Positions 25,389 through 26,575 of a stretch of 26,575 bases of DNA are shown here, piece after piece (position 1 is the first letter of the stretch; each line of letters starts with the position of its first letter). Below the pieces are notes generated by a model. It was not told the DNA's origin, ran no database searches, and worked only from the letters and a program-made list of their open reading frames with translations. Made by a program: the position numbers and the translations under genes. The DNA lies in contig CAZFKU010000016.1 in the NCBI GenBank assembly GCA_964518835.1, forward strand, positions 1 through 26,575. The letters run 5' to 3'. The DNA comes from AB-629-J13 sp964518835. Its GTDB lineage: Bacteria; Fidelibacterota; Marinisomatia; Marinisomatales; AB-629-J13.

Positions 25389-26575
25389 TTATTTTAACAA
25401 GACCATTTTACGGGTCTGAACGTATTGGTATTCCGGTTTAAAACCGGAATTTGAGGACGAAACTTTTAACTGGTAGAAGTAACATCCGGCACTGAGGAGA
25501 TTTCCATTATTATCCATACCATCCCATTGAACGGAATGAAATCCGGCAGACAGGTTATTCTGAATTAATTTTCGAATTTCATTTCCCAATAAGTCAAAAA
25601 CGATAAGATCAACATTGCCCTGTTCCGGGATTGTAAAATCCAATGTTGTCACGGGATTGAATGGATTTGGATAGTTCTGCGATAGAGAATACTGATCAGG
25701 GATTCTTTCGATTTTTTTCAGAGTCAAACCGGTAACCTGTCCATTCAATTCAATCAGCGAATTTTCAGCTAAAATATATTCTCTTCCTCCCTGCGTGGTA
25801 ATGACCCAGTCCCAATGTGAATCTTGTAGATTTTTAAACTCCGTGGAGATTAACAGATTTTCTTCATTATTAAGAATTTCAATATGTCCAAAATCTTTCG
25901 CAATTTTTAAGTTCGTATCAAAACGGATATCAAAAGCACCTGCAGGAGGCTTTGGCGGTAATTGATAATACACTGACTCATTTGCAGGAACAGAAACACC
26001 AAAATATAATTTGCTATGATTGATATTTAGAACATTTGCTTCATGGGTAACGTCTGTAATTGATGATTTTACTTTTCCGGATGTCCCTCCGCTGGTAAAG
26101 GTGATATTACCTGCAGAGAATGCATTTATCCAGTATCCCTTCCCCGGCTGGAGACTCAACACATTGACATATGTACCGTCAAATCCATAAAGTGAACCCG
26201 GGATTACTATCTCATCCGGATCAAAAATATCAGCCATATCTGTTTCTTCTGAAATTCCACTGATAATATTCCACCCTGCATTCAGAGATATGGTAAGATT
26301 AGTCAATTCATTCCCGCTAAGTGCAGCATGCCCTGAATAGGGAAAATTCAGCCAATACCCGTCTCCGGAAACCAATTCACTTTCATTTACATAGGTTCCA
26401 TCAAAAGAGAAAAGAGTTCCTTCCACGGACCCGGGATAAACAGTAGTTTGCGACTCATCCGAAACATCCAGCGGTAATCCCACCATATTCCAATCTTTTA
26501 TGTGAGGTATAATCATCAAGGATTCTAAATCTTCCAGTGCATTATTAAGAGCATTCAAAAACTGATTTCCCGTTG
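25389..26575 (-). CDS. C-terminal part of a T9SS-exported protein, cut by the window edge
   Basis: The frame is open to the window end; a TTG at 26556-26558 could start translation, but the sequence continues upstream in frame (TGNQF) and no signal peptide is seen, so the gene almost certainly begins outside. Visible are two GWN/GYW modules (WNMVGLP...GYWLNF and GWNIISGIS...GYWINAFSAG), the LPPKPPAGAFDIRF segment shared with the C25-like protein, and a type A sorting domain with YSLSQNYPNPFNP, FDLLGNEIRKL and the C-terminal KMVLLK. The sorting domain is recognised by T9SS and cleaved or anchored at the cell surface. The function of the missing N-terminal part is unknown. A stretch NALNNALEDLESL just before the modules is coiled-coil-like. 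Confidence 0.85.
   Translation of the reverse strand, partial: TGNQFLNALNNALEDLESLMIIPHIKDWNMVGLPLDVSDESQTTVYPGSVEGTLFSFDGTYVNESELVSGDGYWLNFPYSGHAALSGNELTNLTISLNAGWNIISGISEETDMADIFDPDEIVIPGSLYGFDGTYVNVLSLQPGKGYWINAFSAGNITFTSGGTSGKVKSSITDVTHEANVLNINHSKLYFGVSVPANESVYYQLPPKPPAGAFDIRFDTNLKIAKDFGHIEILNNEENLLISTEFKNLQDSHWDWVITTQGGREYILAENSLIELNGQVTGLTLKKIERIPDQYSLSQNYPNPFNPVTTLDFTIPEQGNVDLIVFDLLGNEIRKLIQNNLSAGFHSVQWDGMDNNGNLLSAGCYFYQLKVSSSNSGFKPEYQYVQTRKMVLLK

Overview
The window looks like a chromosomal scaffold from an uncultured member of the FCB superphylum, most likely the Marinimicrobia (SAR406) and less likely Ignavibacteria or Calditrichota. The grounds are the moderately AT-rich DNA, two proteins with type IX secretion (T9SS) C-terminal sorting domains of the YPNPFNP kind, a gingipain-like C25 protein, and acidic DCGxDGLCP and DxNxNGxxDxxE repeats. 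The lineage call is recognition of style, not a database result. Two runs of exactly 100 N (8542-8641 and 15822-15921) are scaffold gaps, and both fall in repetitive DNA.

Left edge (1-2112): the first 45 codons of a minus-strand secreted protein run off the window. It is divergent from a plus-strand secreted alpha/beta-hydrolase (326-1993). The 190 bp between them carry a perfect 14-nt inverted repeat. The hydrolase ends in a 'GWN...GYW' beta module shared with two other proteins in the window, but it has no sorting domain.

Main block (25194 down to 2113, all minus strand): in transcription order, a C25-like T9SS protein, major pilin, pilT, two minor pilins, a giant PilX-like protein, pilM, pilN, pilO, a PilP/GspC-like protein, secretin, a giant Ig-like repeat lipoprotein, pilB, pilC and pilD. 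Most junctions overlap by 1-11 nt or are separated by only a few nt, so this reads as one long operon for a type IV pilus machine. It has a cytoplasmic extension and a retraction ATPase, an inner-membrane PilM/N/O/P alignment complex, an outer-membrane secretin, and a prepilin peptidase. The one clear break, between pilX and pilM, holds a short tandem repeat and an assembly gap.

The unusual part is the cargo fused into this machine. The first item is a lipoprotein of at least 1,864 residues made of about 233-residue double-Ig units with an EF-hand-like acidic insert, sitting between the secretin and pilB genes with a 4-nt overlap. The second is a PilX-like protein of at least 739 residues with a predicted beta-solenoid. 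The third is a C25-family protein that keeps the cysteine but has tyrosine where the catalytic histidine should be, encoded 34 nt upstream of the pilin. Together they suggest a decorated or adhesive pilus system in a T9SS-bearing bacterium.

Right edge (25195-26575): a 194-bp intergenic region with a strong interrupted inverted repeat, then the C-terminal part of another T9SS-exported protein whose start lies beyond the window. I saw no tRNA, rRNA, CRISPR array or insertion sequence.
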